From contig JAAZLQ010000363.1 in the NCBI GenBank assembly GCA_012799255.1, positions 1 through 12,809 on the forward strand: a DNA stretch of 12,809 nucleotides, written 5' to 3'. Origin of the DNA: Bacillota bacterium (GTDB lineage Bacteria > Bacillota_G > Limnochordia > DTU010). Positions 7,017 through 12,760 of the stretch are shown here, piece by piece. Made by a program: the position numbers and the translations under genes. Each line of letters begins with the position of its first letter. Position 1 is the first letter of the stretch. The notes under the pieces were generated by a model. It did not search any database and was not told the origin of the DNA. It worked only from the letters and a program-made list of their open reading frames with translations.

Positions 7017-8282
7017 ATGGACGGTAGTATTACGCTGATTGCAAGCTTGGGTGTACTGCTGTTGATGTCAGCTTTTTTTTCGGCTACAGAAACTGCTTTT
7101 ACCTCATTCAACTCAGCTAGGGTCAAGAATGCAGCTTCCAGTGGAAGTAAGAAGGCCTCTTTGGTACTTGAGTTAGCCGAGGACTTCGATAGGGTTTTGA
7201 CCACGCTCTTAATCGGCAATAACATTGTCAATATCACAGCGGCCTCTATAGGTACGTTGATTTTCACACGCAGTTTTGGTGATCTAGGTGTGTCCATTTC
7301 TACGGTGGTCATCACACTTTTAGTGCTAATCTTTGGAGAGATCTTCCCCAAGACGCTGGCCAAAGAATCTCCAGATCGTTTTGCCATGTCTGCGGCTCCT
7401 ATAGTTCGAGTATTGCTGGTGGTTTTTGCCCCGCTCAACCTCTTTTTCGCTTGGGCGAAGACCCTGATGGCCAGAAAATTAAACGTAATCCCTGACGACA
7501 AAGGGATTACTGAAGAAGAATTGCTGACGATTGTAGAAGAAGCCCAAATTGACGGGGGAATTAACGAGCAAGAGGGCGATCTTATTCGGAGCGTAATTGA
7601 ATTCGACGATTTAGAAGTGGTCGATATTGTTACGCCGCGGGTTGATGTAGTTGCGATTCCTGAGACTGCATCATCTGACGAGATTCTCGAGGTGTTCCGT
7701 GACACCGGTTACTCCAGACTTCCCGTCTATCACGACTCAATTGATGACATTATTGGAGTAATCCATCAAAAAGATTTCTATAATGAAGTTGTCCAAGCCG
7801 AAAAATCGATAGAGAGTATTATGAAACCGGCGATTTTTGTCACCGAGACCATGAAGATCTCAAGCTTGATGAGTCATCTTCAGCAGAACAAGTCTCATAT
7901 TGCGGTGGTCACTGATGAGTTTGGTGGCACTGTGGGAATAGTCACGATGGAAGACATTATTGAAGAACTGGTAGGCGAAATCTGGGACGAACATGACGAA
8001 GTCGTTGAAGAGGTGGAGCAACTGGCGGACAATGAGTTTAAAGTGATGGCCAGTGCCAATTTGGATAAGACTTTCCGCATGTTTGGTGTTGATGATGAAG
8101 AAACAGATGCGACAACTGTTGGTGGTTGGGTGATCGAACAGTTGGGACGAGTTCCTCAAGAAGGGGACCAGTTTGACTTCGAAAACCTCTCGGTCACCAT
8201 CGCGAAGACTAGTTCCCGCCGGGTCTTAGAGGTTGTATTCCATGTTCAGGAAGAATATGAGCTTCAAGATGAAGTGAGTTAA
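7017..8282 (+). CDS. CNNM/CorC (HlyC)-family transporter, DUF21 plus CBS pair
   Basis: 421 residues in the standard order: DUF21/CNNM membrane domain (about 5-155; FFSATETAF at 20-28, IGNN at 67-70, GEIFPKTLAKE at 107-117), an acidic connector, a CBS pair (about 205-255 and 270-320; TPRVDVVAIP, GYSRLPVYH, MEDIIEELVGEIWDE), and the C-terminal CorC/HlyC domain (about 335-410; TTVGGWVIEQLGRVPQEGD). The family includes Bacillus MpfA and the eukaryotic CNNMs, which move or regulate Mg2+ or Na+; the CBS pair binds nucleotides and senses Mg2+-ATP in characterised members. The older haemolysin label is misleading. GGAGGGG (7000-7006) precedes the ATG by 10 nt. Confidence 0.95.
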   Translation: MDGSITLIASLGVLLLMSAFFSATETAFTSFNSARVKNAASSGSKKASLVLELAEDFDRVLTTLLIGNNIVNITAASIGTLIFTRSFGDLGVSISTVVITLLVLIFGEIFPKTLAKESPDRFAMSAAPIVRVLLVVFAPLNLFFAWAKTLMARKLNVIPDDKGITEEELLTIVEEAQIDGGINEQEGDLIRSVIEFDDLEVVDIVTPRVDVVAIPETASSDEILEVFRDTGYSRLPVYHDSIDDIIGVIHQKDFYNEVVQAEKSIESIMKPAIFVTETMKISSLMSHLQQNKSHIAVVTDEFGGTVGIVTMEDIIEELVGEIWDEHDEVVEEVEQLADNEFKVMASANLDKTFRMFGVDDEETDATTVGGWVIEQLGRVPQEGDQFDFENLSVTIAKTSSRRVLEVVFHVQEEYELQDEVS

Positions 8283-8319
8283 AACCATATTTTACCAGAA
8301 TATCTGGAGTGGAAAAGGT

Positions 8320-8325
8320 TATAAT
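8320..8325 (+). promoter_or_regulatory. Promoter -10 element (TATAAT) upstream of a structured RNA
   Basis: Perfect TATAAT whose expected start point (about 8332) coincides with the first base of a 16-bp long-range stem. The -35 position is not a good match, but an imperfect palindrome, CCAGA-ATA-TCTGG (8295-8307), covers it, suggesting regulation or activation (inference). Confidence 0.5.
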
Positions 8326-8331
8326 ACGAAT

Positions 8332-8461
8332 AGGGATTGACTCGACAAAGTGTGTTTAAACGCTCATGACTAGACTCATGCAGAGCGCTTTGGTTGTCGG
8401 TGTCAGTCCCTTTATGTTATGTAGTATCCAGGCTGGAAGTATTTGGCCTGGATTTGTTTTG
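8332..8461 (+). ncRNA. Candidate structured small RNA or attenuating leader (about 130 nt)
   Basis: From the predicted start, AGGGATTGAC (8332-8341) pairs with GTCAGTCCCT (8402-8411) with one G-U pair. After a 1x2 internal loop, CGACAA (8343-8348) pairs with TTGTCG (8394-8399). Inside, AAACGCTC (8358-8365) pairs with GAGCG plus TTT (8383-8391) with one bulged C. A terminator hairpin follows at 8426-8461. Promoter, closed multi-part stem and terminator all fit one short transcript. It matches no riboswitch or sRNA class I know. It lies between the CNNM gene and a zinc-ribbon gene starting at 8529, so it is either a free sRNA or a leader that controls the zinc-ribbon gene by termination. Confidence 0.45.
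8426..8461 (+). terminator. Intrinsic terminator
   Basis: ATCCAGGC (8426-8433) pairs with GCCTGGAT (8446-8453) around a 12-nt loop, followed by TTGTTTTG. It ends the candidate RNA starting at 8332 and would also stop read-through from the CNNM gene. Confidence 0.7.
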
Positions 8462-8528
8462 TCACACCCATGGATGCAATGGTTGCAAGTTTGACTCGTT
8501 TTTTAGTAAAATGACATGGGGCGGTATT

Positions 8529-8894
8529 ATGTTCTTTATTGGGATTTTTGGGATTCAATCAAAAAGCGAAGTAATCAGGACAGAACAAAGCGTTATCTGT
8601 CCCATTTGTGGTGCTTATGATCGATATGACGTAATCAAAACCTTCAATTATTTCCACGTCTTTTTTATCCCCGTTTGGAAATGGAACTACCGCTATTTTC
8701 TACAAACACGTTGCTGCCAGCAAACCTGTTCTTTAGAACAACAGATTGGCGAGAGAATCGATCGCGGTGAAGTGGTCAGCCTTGGTAAAGAACATGTCCA
8801 TTGTAGCCAAGGGCAGGGACGGATCTGCCCAAATTGCCGAGCTGGCCTTGATGCAACATACAACTATTGTCCCACGTGCGGAGAGCGTCTCTAG
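8529..8894 (+). CDS. Zinc-ribbon protein of the MFFIGIFG-type family
   Basis: 121 residues beginning MFFIGIFGIQ. It has four cysteine pairs or clusters: CPIC (24-27), CCQQTC (62-67), CPNC (100-103) and CPTC (114-117). The second two form a typical C-terminal zinc ribbon; the first two flank an aromatic stretch (FNYFHVFFIPVWKWNYRYF). The layout matches small zinc-ribbon proteins of Firmicutes whose role is not known to me. The frame is open upstream to 8394, but the ATG at 8529 is chosen because the family starts with this motif and GGGGCGG (8518-8524) sits just before it, though closer than usual. The upstream extension would run back through the terminator at 8426-8461. Confidence 0.8.
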   Translation: MFFIGIFGIQSKSEVIRTEQSVICPICGAYDRYDVIKTFNYFHVFFIPVWKWNYRYFLQTRCCQQTCSLEQQIGERIDRGEVVSLGKEHVHCSQGQGRICPNCRAGLDATYNYCPTCGERL

Positions 8895-8931
8895 AACAAT
8901 GAGTCTTATTGTAATCAATTTATGACAACGC

Positions 8932-8961
8932 AGGCGAACCGATAATCGGTTCGCCTTTTTT
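8932..8961 (+). terminator. Strong intrinsic terminator after the zinc-ribbon gene
   Basis: AGGCGAACCG (8932-8941) and CGGTTCGCCT (8947-8956) form a perfect 10-bp stem with loop ATAAT, followed by a run of six T (8956-8961). Confidence 0.93.
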
Positions 8962-9087
8962 GAATCAATCAAATTGTGAACCTCATCGTAAAGATCATAA
9001 ACTTAACAGGAAATTTGCGTTGTTAAACGAAGATGTAATCGTTTGTACTATTCGGGGCAAGAAAAATAACGGTAAGGGGTAATGGGA

Positions 9088-9873
9088 ATGGCGAATCCAA
9101 TGCAAGATCTCGACTTCGTGGATTTACAGGGCGCGGAAGAACAGATCCGCACGTTGCAAGAGAAGCTGGATTGGGAACGGAGACTTCTTAGGACCATTAT
9201 CGATAACCTTCCTACAGCAATTTACGCAAAAGACACAGAAGGACGGAAGATCTTAGCGAACCGCGTTGACTTGGAGAATCAAGGAGTACAAGATGAAGCG
9301 GAAGTGTTGGGGAAGACAGATTTTGATATGTTCCCCCGGCATATTGCGGATCAGTTCTTTCGAGATGATTCCATTGTCCTCAAGCAAGGACAATCCATTA
9401 TTGACCGGGAGGAACTGATGGCTGAAAGTAATGGGATAGAAAAGTGGCTCCGGACGTCCAAACTGCCTATCATTGGGGAGGATGGCGAAATCCTCGGGTT
9501 AGTAGGGTTTGGGCAGGACATAAGCCTCGAAAAACAGTTGGAGAAAGAAAACGCTCAAGCAGCCGAGAAAATTCGCGATCAGGAAAGAATGATCGAGGAG
9601 ATGATGGTTGACTTGGCCGAGATACCCGATAAAATTGGACGCCTGGTGAATGGTATTACATATATTGCGAAACAAACAAAAATGGTCTCAATCAACGCTA
9701 CAATTGAAGCTGCCAGGTTAGGAGATCTAGGCCGTGGCTTTGAAGTGGTGGCTGAAGAAATGGGGCAGCTATCCGATCGCTCTAGTGAAGCAGCTACCCA
9801 AGTCAGAGATGCAATTACTGAAGTCGAACGCCTAGTATCTCAAATCTTAGAGGTTTGGGGTGGAAGGGAGTAA
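9088..9873 (+). CDS. Soluble PAS-domain protein with a minimal methyl-accepting-chemotaxis signalling tip
   Basis: 261 residues, no membrane helix. A short N-terminal helix (about 13-36) leads into a PAS domain of the PAS_4 type (about 36-148; NLPTAIYAKDTEGRK, GKTDFDMFP, GFGQDIS), then a coiled coil (about 150-180) and a short MCP-like segment (about 188-250) with AKQTKMVSINATIEAARLGD and GRGFEVVAEEMGQLSDRSSEAA. That segment holds the CheA/CheW-contact tip and part of the returning helix but lacks most of the roughly 250-residue MCP helical hairpin and any HAMP domain. No haem or flavin ligand is evident in the PAS. The ATG at 9088 is preferred over 9082: AAGGGG (9074-9079) is 8 nt from the former and only 2 from the latter. 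The transcription unit appears monocistronic. Confidence 0.88.
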   Translation: MANPMQDLDFVDLQGAEEQIRTLQEKLDWERRLLRTIIDNLPTAIYAKDTEGRKILANRVDLENQGVQDEAEVLGKTDFDMFPRHIADQFFRDDSIVLKQGQSIIDREELMAESNGIEKWLRTSKLPIIGEDGEILGLVGFGQDISLEKQLEKENAQAAEKIRDQERMIEEMMVDLAEIPDKIGRLVNGITYIAKQTKMVSINATIEAARLGDLGRGFEVVAEEMGQLSDRSSEAATQVRDAITEVERLVSQILEVWGGRE

Positions 9874-9882
9874 GAAAAGCAA

Positions 9883-9916
9883 AAATGAGCTCAGACAGAT
9901 GCTGAGCTCATTTCTA
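9883..9916. terminator. Bidirectional hairpin terminator
   Basis: AAATGAGCTCAG (9883-9894) pairs perfectly with CTGAGCTCATTT (9902-9913) over a 7-nt loop, with A runs before and T-rich sequence after. It lies between the PAS-MCP gene (plus) and the small zinc-ribbon gene (minus) and can serve both. Confidence 0.88.
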
Positions 9917-9927
9917 TTATTCAAAGG

Positions 9928-10116
9928 TTAATTCAAGGCATGCCTATTGGATCTTGTGAGAAAATGATACTTGACCGGTACTCGGCGTGGCCTCTTCTTG
10001 GTGATCTTGACACTGAGATAAGGGCGAGTATCGTGACTGGTCAGGGCGCCTGAACATTTTTGGCAATAAGAATGATAAGACCGATTCACGGTAAGGCAAT
10101 CGTGACAAATTCTCAT
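9928..10116 (-). CDS. Small zinc-ribbon protein with basic C-terminal tail
   Basis: 62 residues. A compact zinc ribbon opens the protein: CHDC (4-7) and CQKC (18-21); the rest is basic, including KITKKRPRRVPVKYH, suggesting nucleic-acid or ribosome contact (inference). I do not recognise a family. The frame is open to 10188, but the ATG at 10116 is chosen because AAAGGAG lies 8 nt upstream, while the upstream ATG would place its start inside a terminator-like hairpin. Gene expression may be controlled by the structured leader at 10152-10323. Confidence 0.7.
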   Translation of the reverse strand: MRICHDCLTVNRSYHSYCQKCSGALTSHDTRPYLSVKITKKRPRRVPVKYHFLTRSNRHALN

Positions 10117-10151
10117 GAGACCATCTCCTTTTGAATTAGTATTTTGGGAAC

Positions 10152-10191
10152 AAAAAAACGCATGACTGACCCACACATAAGTCAACATACG
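10152..10191 (-). terminator. Terminator-like hairpin in the leader of the small zinc-ribbon gene
   Basis: On the minus strand CGTA (10191-10188) and TGACT (10184-10180), separated by a 3-nt bulge, pair with AGTCA (10167-10163) and TGCG (10162-10159; one G-U pair). Seven U follow (10158-10152). It ends 35 bp before the start codon at 10116, an attenuator-like position. Confidence 0.5.
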
Positions 10192-10245
10192 CTTGGTGTA
10201 CTCCTACGAGGTTAGCTGACGGGTTAGGACACCCAAGTTGCCCCT

Positions 10246-10271
10246 CTTGTTTAGTATGTATACTAAACAAG
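10246..10271. promoter_or_regulatory. 26-bp perfect palindrome, probable operator
   Basis: CTTGTTTAGTAT (10246-10257) and ATACTAAACAAG (10260-10271) are exact inverse arms around a GT. No T tract follows on either strand, so it is unlikely to be a terminator. A dimeric repressor site or an RNA hairpin in the minus-strand leader are both possible. Confidence 0.6.
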
Positions 10272-10464
10272 ATTCACCCCAAATTTGGTTCCCCCGCTAT
10301 CAAATACGTAATTCGGAGATGTTACTTATATTATATCTCATTTCCCCTAAAACGCAAGTGCTATTTGAAGTATTATGTATGTATCTTCAAAAAGGCCAAA
10401 CCCTTCTGCCAACGTATATAAATATATAGTTTACACTGGGCATATTGCCTTGTCAATACTAAAT
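10272..10464. other. AT-rich intergenic stretch without a convincing gene
   Basis: Together with the leader to its left, this belongs to a gap of about 410 bp without a gene (10117-10530). On the minus strand it holds TATAAT (10335-10330) with a weak TTGCGT 16 nt upstream, the likely start of the leader RNA. CCAAATTTGG is a short palindrome near 10279-10288. TTTGAAG and CTTCAAA, 14 nt apart near 10369-10396, can form a loose hairpin. No supported ORF is seen. Confidence 0.5.
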
Positions 10465-10493
10465 TTGAGTTTTTATCTATCTTGTGTTATGAT
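10465..10493 (+). promoter_or_regulatory. Sigma-A-type promoter for the Tudor-like/coiled-coil gene
   Basis: TTGAGT (10465-10470), a 17-bp spacer, then TATGAT (10488-10493) with an extended -10 TG at 10485-10486. Predicted start is near 10500, about 30 nt before the ATG at 10531. Confidence 0.75.
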
Positions 10494-10530
10494 AGAAATG
10501 AACGTAATTACAAGATGTGGAGGCACACCA

Positions 10531-11388
10531 ATGAATCTAGAAAATGTGCAGGTAGTGCACAAGAGTTTTGGGGAAGGTAGCGTGGTTGAACATAACGGCT
10601 CATACGTAGAAGTGTGTTTTCCATGTGGAAATAAGCGATTTGTTTACCCTGATGCTTTCGGAACCTTTTTGAAGGTTGCTGACCCCCAAATTGCTCAGCG
10701 GGTTGATGACATTCGGGAAGAATTGGAAAAGGAACGGCGAGAAAAGGAGTTGGCGGAGGCGGAAATCAGGGCTGAGGAAGAGGAAAGACGGCAACTGCTC
10801 TTGGAAAGGGAGAGGCTGATTAAGTCCCATAAATTATCTCCAGCATCGCAGGCTGTCTTTTGGTGTGACGAGGAGGAGCAAGACAGGGTGTTCACTGAGT
10901 GGACAGTCTTTACCGGGCTAAGACAGAGTGGAGTTAACCAAGGACAACCCAATCGCCTCGTACGTCTCCATCACAATAGTGCATGTCTGATTACTAGCCG
11001 GGAAGATGATGTATCTGAATCGGAACGGCGAATTCTAGGTCTGTTTATGGTGGAGCCATCCTTTGTTGGCAGTCTGTGCGAAGATGGCTATATACCAGCC
11101 CATCCCAAGTTCAGAATGCGTTTTTCGGATGAAGAGTCAAGAAGGCTGCTGTTCTGGAATTATTATGTCAACGAACGCTATCCAAATAACATGACTTGGA
11201 ATAGCGGCAGACACCGGTATTTCGATAATGTGTGGATGGCTCAGATTCTAAAGGATGTTCTTGAGCTGAAACAAGGAACGGAAGAACAAAAGTTAGCAGA
11301 GGAACTTCTGGCTTACTTTTGCAACTTGAATCTTCTGGATTCAGCTAATCTATCAAAACCAAATGGTGCATTAGCTCGCAATGCTTAA
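10531..11388 (+). CDS. Protein of unknown function: Tudor/SH3-like N-terminus, coiled coil, conserved C-terminal domain
   Basis: 285 residues. Residues 6-48 (VVHKSFGEGSVVEHNG, then a strand-rich part ending KRFVYPDAF) resemble the small Tudor/SH3-like module found at the C-terminus of PcrA/UvrD helicases and in several Firmicute proteins. A highly charged coiled coil spans about 55-98. The C-terminal domain (about 110-265) has GLRQSGVNQGQPNRLVRLH, RRILGLFMVEPSFVG, AHPKFRMRF, LFWNYYVNE and RYFDNVWMAQILKD. I have seen similar C-termini in uncharacterised Firmicute proteins but know no function; a PUA/EVE-like fold is only a guess. GGAGG 7 nt before 10531 sets the start; the frame extends upstream through the promoter. 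It is a single-gene unit with its own promoter and terminator. Confidence 0.8.
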   Translation: MNLENVQVVHKSFGEGSVVEHNGSYVEVCFPCGNKRFVYPDAFGTFLKVADPQIAQRVDDIREELEKERREKELAEAEIRAEEEERRQLLLERERLIKSHKLSPASQAVFWCDEEEQDRVFTEWTVFTGLRQSGVNQGQPNRLVRLHHNSACLITSREDDVSESERRILGLFMVEPSFVGSLCEDGYIPAHPKFRMRFSDEESRRLLFWNYYVNERYPNNMTWNSGRHRYFDNVWMAQILKDVLELKQGTEEQKLAEELLAYFCNLNLLDSANLSKPNGALARNA

Positions 11389-11392
11389 CAAC

Positions 11393-11428
11393 AAGGCTGA
11401 CGTCTCTGGTGAGAAAGTCAGCCTTTTT
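11393..11428 (+). terminator. Intrinsic terminator
   Basis: AAGGCTGAC (11393-11401) pairs with GTCAGCCTT (11417-11425) around a 15-nt loop and runs into TTTTT, just after the Tudor-like/coiled-coil gene. Confidence 0.88.
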
Positions 11429-11475
11429 CCATCTGTGAGCAAATAGGCATGAACTGCAAAGACTTCGTTAGCGGG

Positions 11476-11494
11476 GGCCAAGGTATGCTTGGCC
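11476..11494. promoter_or_regulatory. Palindrome centred on the -35 element of the splB promoter
   Basis: GGCCAAG (11476-11482) and CTTGGCC (11488-11494) are exact inverse arms around GTATG, the proposed -35 element. The position suits a repressor operator. The arms could also pair in RNA from read-through, but no T tract follows. Confidence 0.5.
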
Positions 11495-11511
11495 GAACTT
11501 AGCTCATAATA
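11483..11511 (+). promoter_or_regulatory. Candidate forespore (sigma-G type) promoter for splB
   Basis: GTATG (11483-11487), a 17-bp spacer and CATAATA (11505-11511) fit the sigma-G pattern (GHATR then CATnHTA). Bacillus splAB is sigma-G dependent, so the match agrees with the gene downstream. The ATG follows 42 bp later. Confidence 0.65.
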
Positions 11512-11553
11512 AGCCCGAGAACATGATGGAGTTCTGGAGAGGAGCGACGCTTC

Positions 11554-12573
11554 ATGAGACGGTTTGTTCCGCAACGCGTGTTCTTTGAACCAACAGCACT
11601 TTCCTATCCCTTAGGCCAGCAGCTTGAAGAGAAGTTCAAAAATATGGGGATACCAATTGAGTTTACCACATCCCATAATCGGGTTACGGGAATTCCGGGT
11701 AATACTGCAAGGGAGAAATATGTGCAGGCCAAGCGCAGTCTGGTTGTGGGGGTGCGTCGCACCCTAAGGTTCGCCCCGTGCAAGCCGTCGGCGCACTACC
11801 AACTCCCCTTAGTAACCAGTTGTCCCGGTCTCTGTGAATATTGCTATTTACAGACCACCCTTGGACCAAAACCGATCAACCGAGTTTACGTCAATGTTGA
11901 GGAAATACTGGGCCAAGCAGAACAGAACATTAAGGATAGGGAACCGGAGATTACCGTCTTCGAAGGGGCAGCTACTTCTGATCCCATACCGGTTGAGTAC
12001 TTAACTGGCTCTCTAAGGCGGACCATTGAGTTTTTTGCAGGACAAGAGCTGGGACGTTTTCGGTTTGTTACCAAGTTCTCTGATATCGATTCACTTTTGG
12101 ATATAGTCCATAACAATCACACGGAGGTTCGTTTCTCCCTAAATACAGAAAGTGTCATTAATGAATATGAGAGAGGCACCGCTTCTGCTCAGGACCGGAT
12201 AAATGCGGCGAAAAAGATTGCTCAGGCGGGGTATCCATTGGGATTTCTTATTGCGCCAATTGTGATCTATCCAGAGTGGAAAAGGCAGTATGCTGAGCTA
12301 ATTAGCACCCTAAGGGACTCTCTTCCCGGGGGAGCTCGGCCCAAATTCGAGCTAATCACCCATCGGTTTACTGCACGAGCCAAAAAGAATATTGAAGCGG
12401 TGTTTCCTGGGTCAACGTTGCCCATGAATGAAGAAGAAAGGCAGTTTAAGTACGGACAATTTGGGTATGGCAAGTATGTTTATCCCAAAGATACTATGGA
12501 GGAGATTGAAGAGCTTTTCCGGCAAGAACTTGAGGTGCATTTCCCTGAGGTCGAAATAGCGTATCTAGTGTGA
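11554..12573 (+). CDS. splB: Spore photoproduct lyase (radical SAM)
   Basis: 339 residues, full length for the family. The enzyme uses a [4Fe-4S] cluster and S-adenosylmethionine to reverse the spore photoproduct (5-thyminyl-5,6-dihydrothymine) in DNA during germination. The cluster motif CxxxCxxC is C90, C94, C97 in SCPGLCEYCYL, with Y96 and Y98 as in Geobacillus SPL; the flanking family segment PCKPSAHYQLPLV is also present (C76). Oddity: in the FExAxTSD motif the position of the hydrogen-donor cysteine (C140 in Geobacillus, C141 in B. subtilis) is alanine, A140 in FEGAATSD. GAGAGGAG (11537-11544) lies 9 nt before the ATG. No splA-like gene precedes it. A sigma-G-like promoter and a terminator frame it as one unit. 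Confidence 0.95.
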   Translation: MRRFVPQRVFFEPTALSYPLGQQLEEKFKNMGIPIEFTTSHNRVTGIPGNTAREKYVQAKRSLVVGVRRTLRFAPCKPSAHYQLPLVTSCPGLCEYCYLQTTLGPKPINRVYVNVEEILGQAEQNIKDREPEITVFEGAATSDPIPVEYLTGSLRRTIEFFAGQELGRFRFVTKFSDIDSLLDIVHNNHTEVRFSLNTESVINEYERGTASAQDRINAAKKIAQAGYPLGFLIAPIVIYPEWKRQYAELISTLRDSLPGGARPKFELITHRFTARAKKNIEAVFPGSTLPMNEEERQFKYGQFGYGKYVYPKDTMEEIEELFRQELEVHFPEVEIAYLV

Positions 12574-12596
12574 GATCCAAGAATGCCATTTATCCG

Positions 12597-12626
12597 GAAC
12601 CTTGCAGAAAGCAGGGTTCTTTTTTT
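12597..12626 (+). terminator. Intrinsic terminator after splB
   Basis: GAACCTTGC (12597-12605) pairs with GCAGGGTTC (12611-12619; one G-U pair) around AGAAA, followed by seven T (12620-12626). Confidence 0.92.
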
Positions 12627-12760
12627 GTGTTTTCCAGGTAGGTAGCATTAAAACTTAAAAAATCATTGAAAAATTTGAAACAAAGAAGGATAACAAGGTA
12701 ATAACAAGAAGAACTTTGCCAAGAGTTTGTTAAATGTATGGAAAACTAAGGAGCGAATCA

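Larger units (their letters stand above)
10152..10323 (-). ncRNA. Candidate structured leader RNA or small RNA, about 170 nt
   Basis: Minus-strand transcript predicted from a TATAAT at 10335-10330 to the U run at 10152. It contains, in order: a long palindrome (10271-10246), a second bulged hairpin in which CTTGG, TGT and CCT (plus 10192-10205) pair with AGG, ACA and CCAAG (plus 10227-10237), and the terminator-like hairpin (10191-10159). I cannot match it to a known riboswitch or 6S-type RNA. Alternatives are a free sRNA, an attenuating leader, or unrelated regulatory DNA. Confidence 0.35.

Noticed and set aside
7013..7705. 230-codon open frame on the minus strand opposite the CNNM gene
   Set aside because: It is serine/threonine-rich low-complexity translation of the antisense of a clear CNNM domain, with no ribosome site or family resemblance.
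8394..8528. N-terminal extension of the zinc-ribbon protein by 45 codons
   Set aside because: It would translate through a terminator hairpin and part of the structured RNA, and the family starts at MFFIGIFG.
10369..10396. TTTGAAG/CTTCAAA inverted repeat as a mobile-element (MITE) end
   Set aside because: Arms of 7 bp, no target-site duplication, and no second copy seen in the window.
10238..10429. 63-codon plus-strand frame in the AT-rich intergenic region
   Set aside because: No ribosome binding site, overlaps the 26-bp palindrome, and the peptide resembles nothing; the downstream gene has its own promoter.
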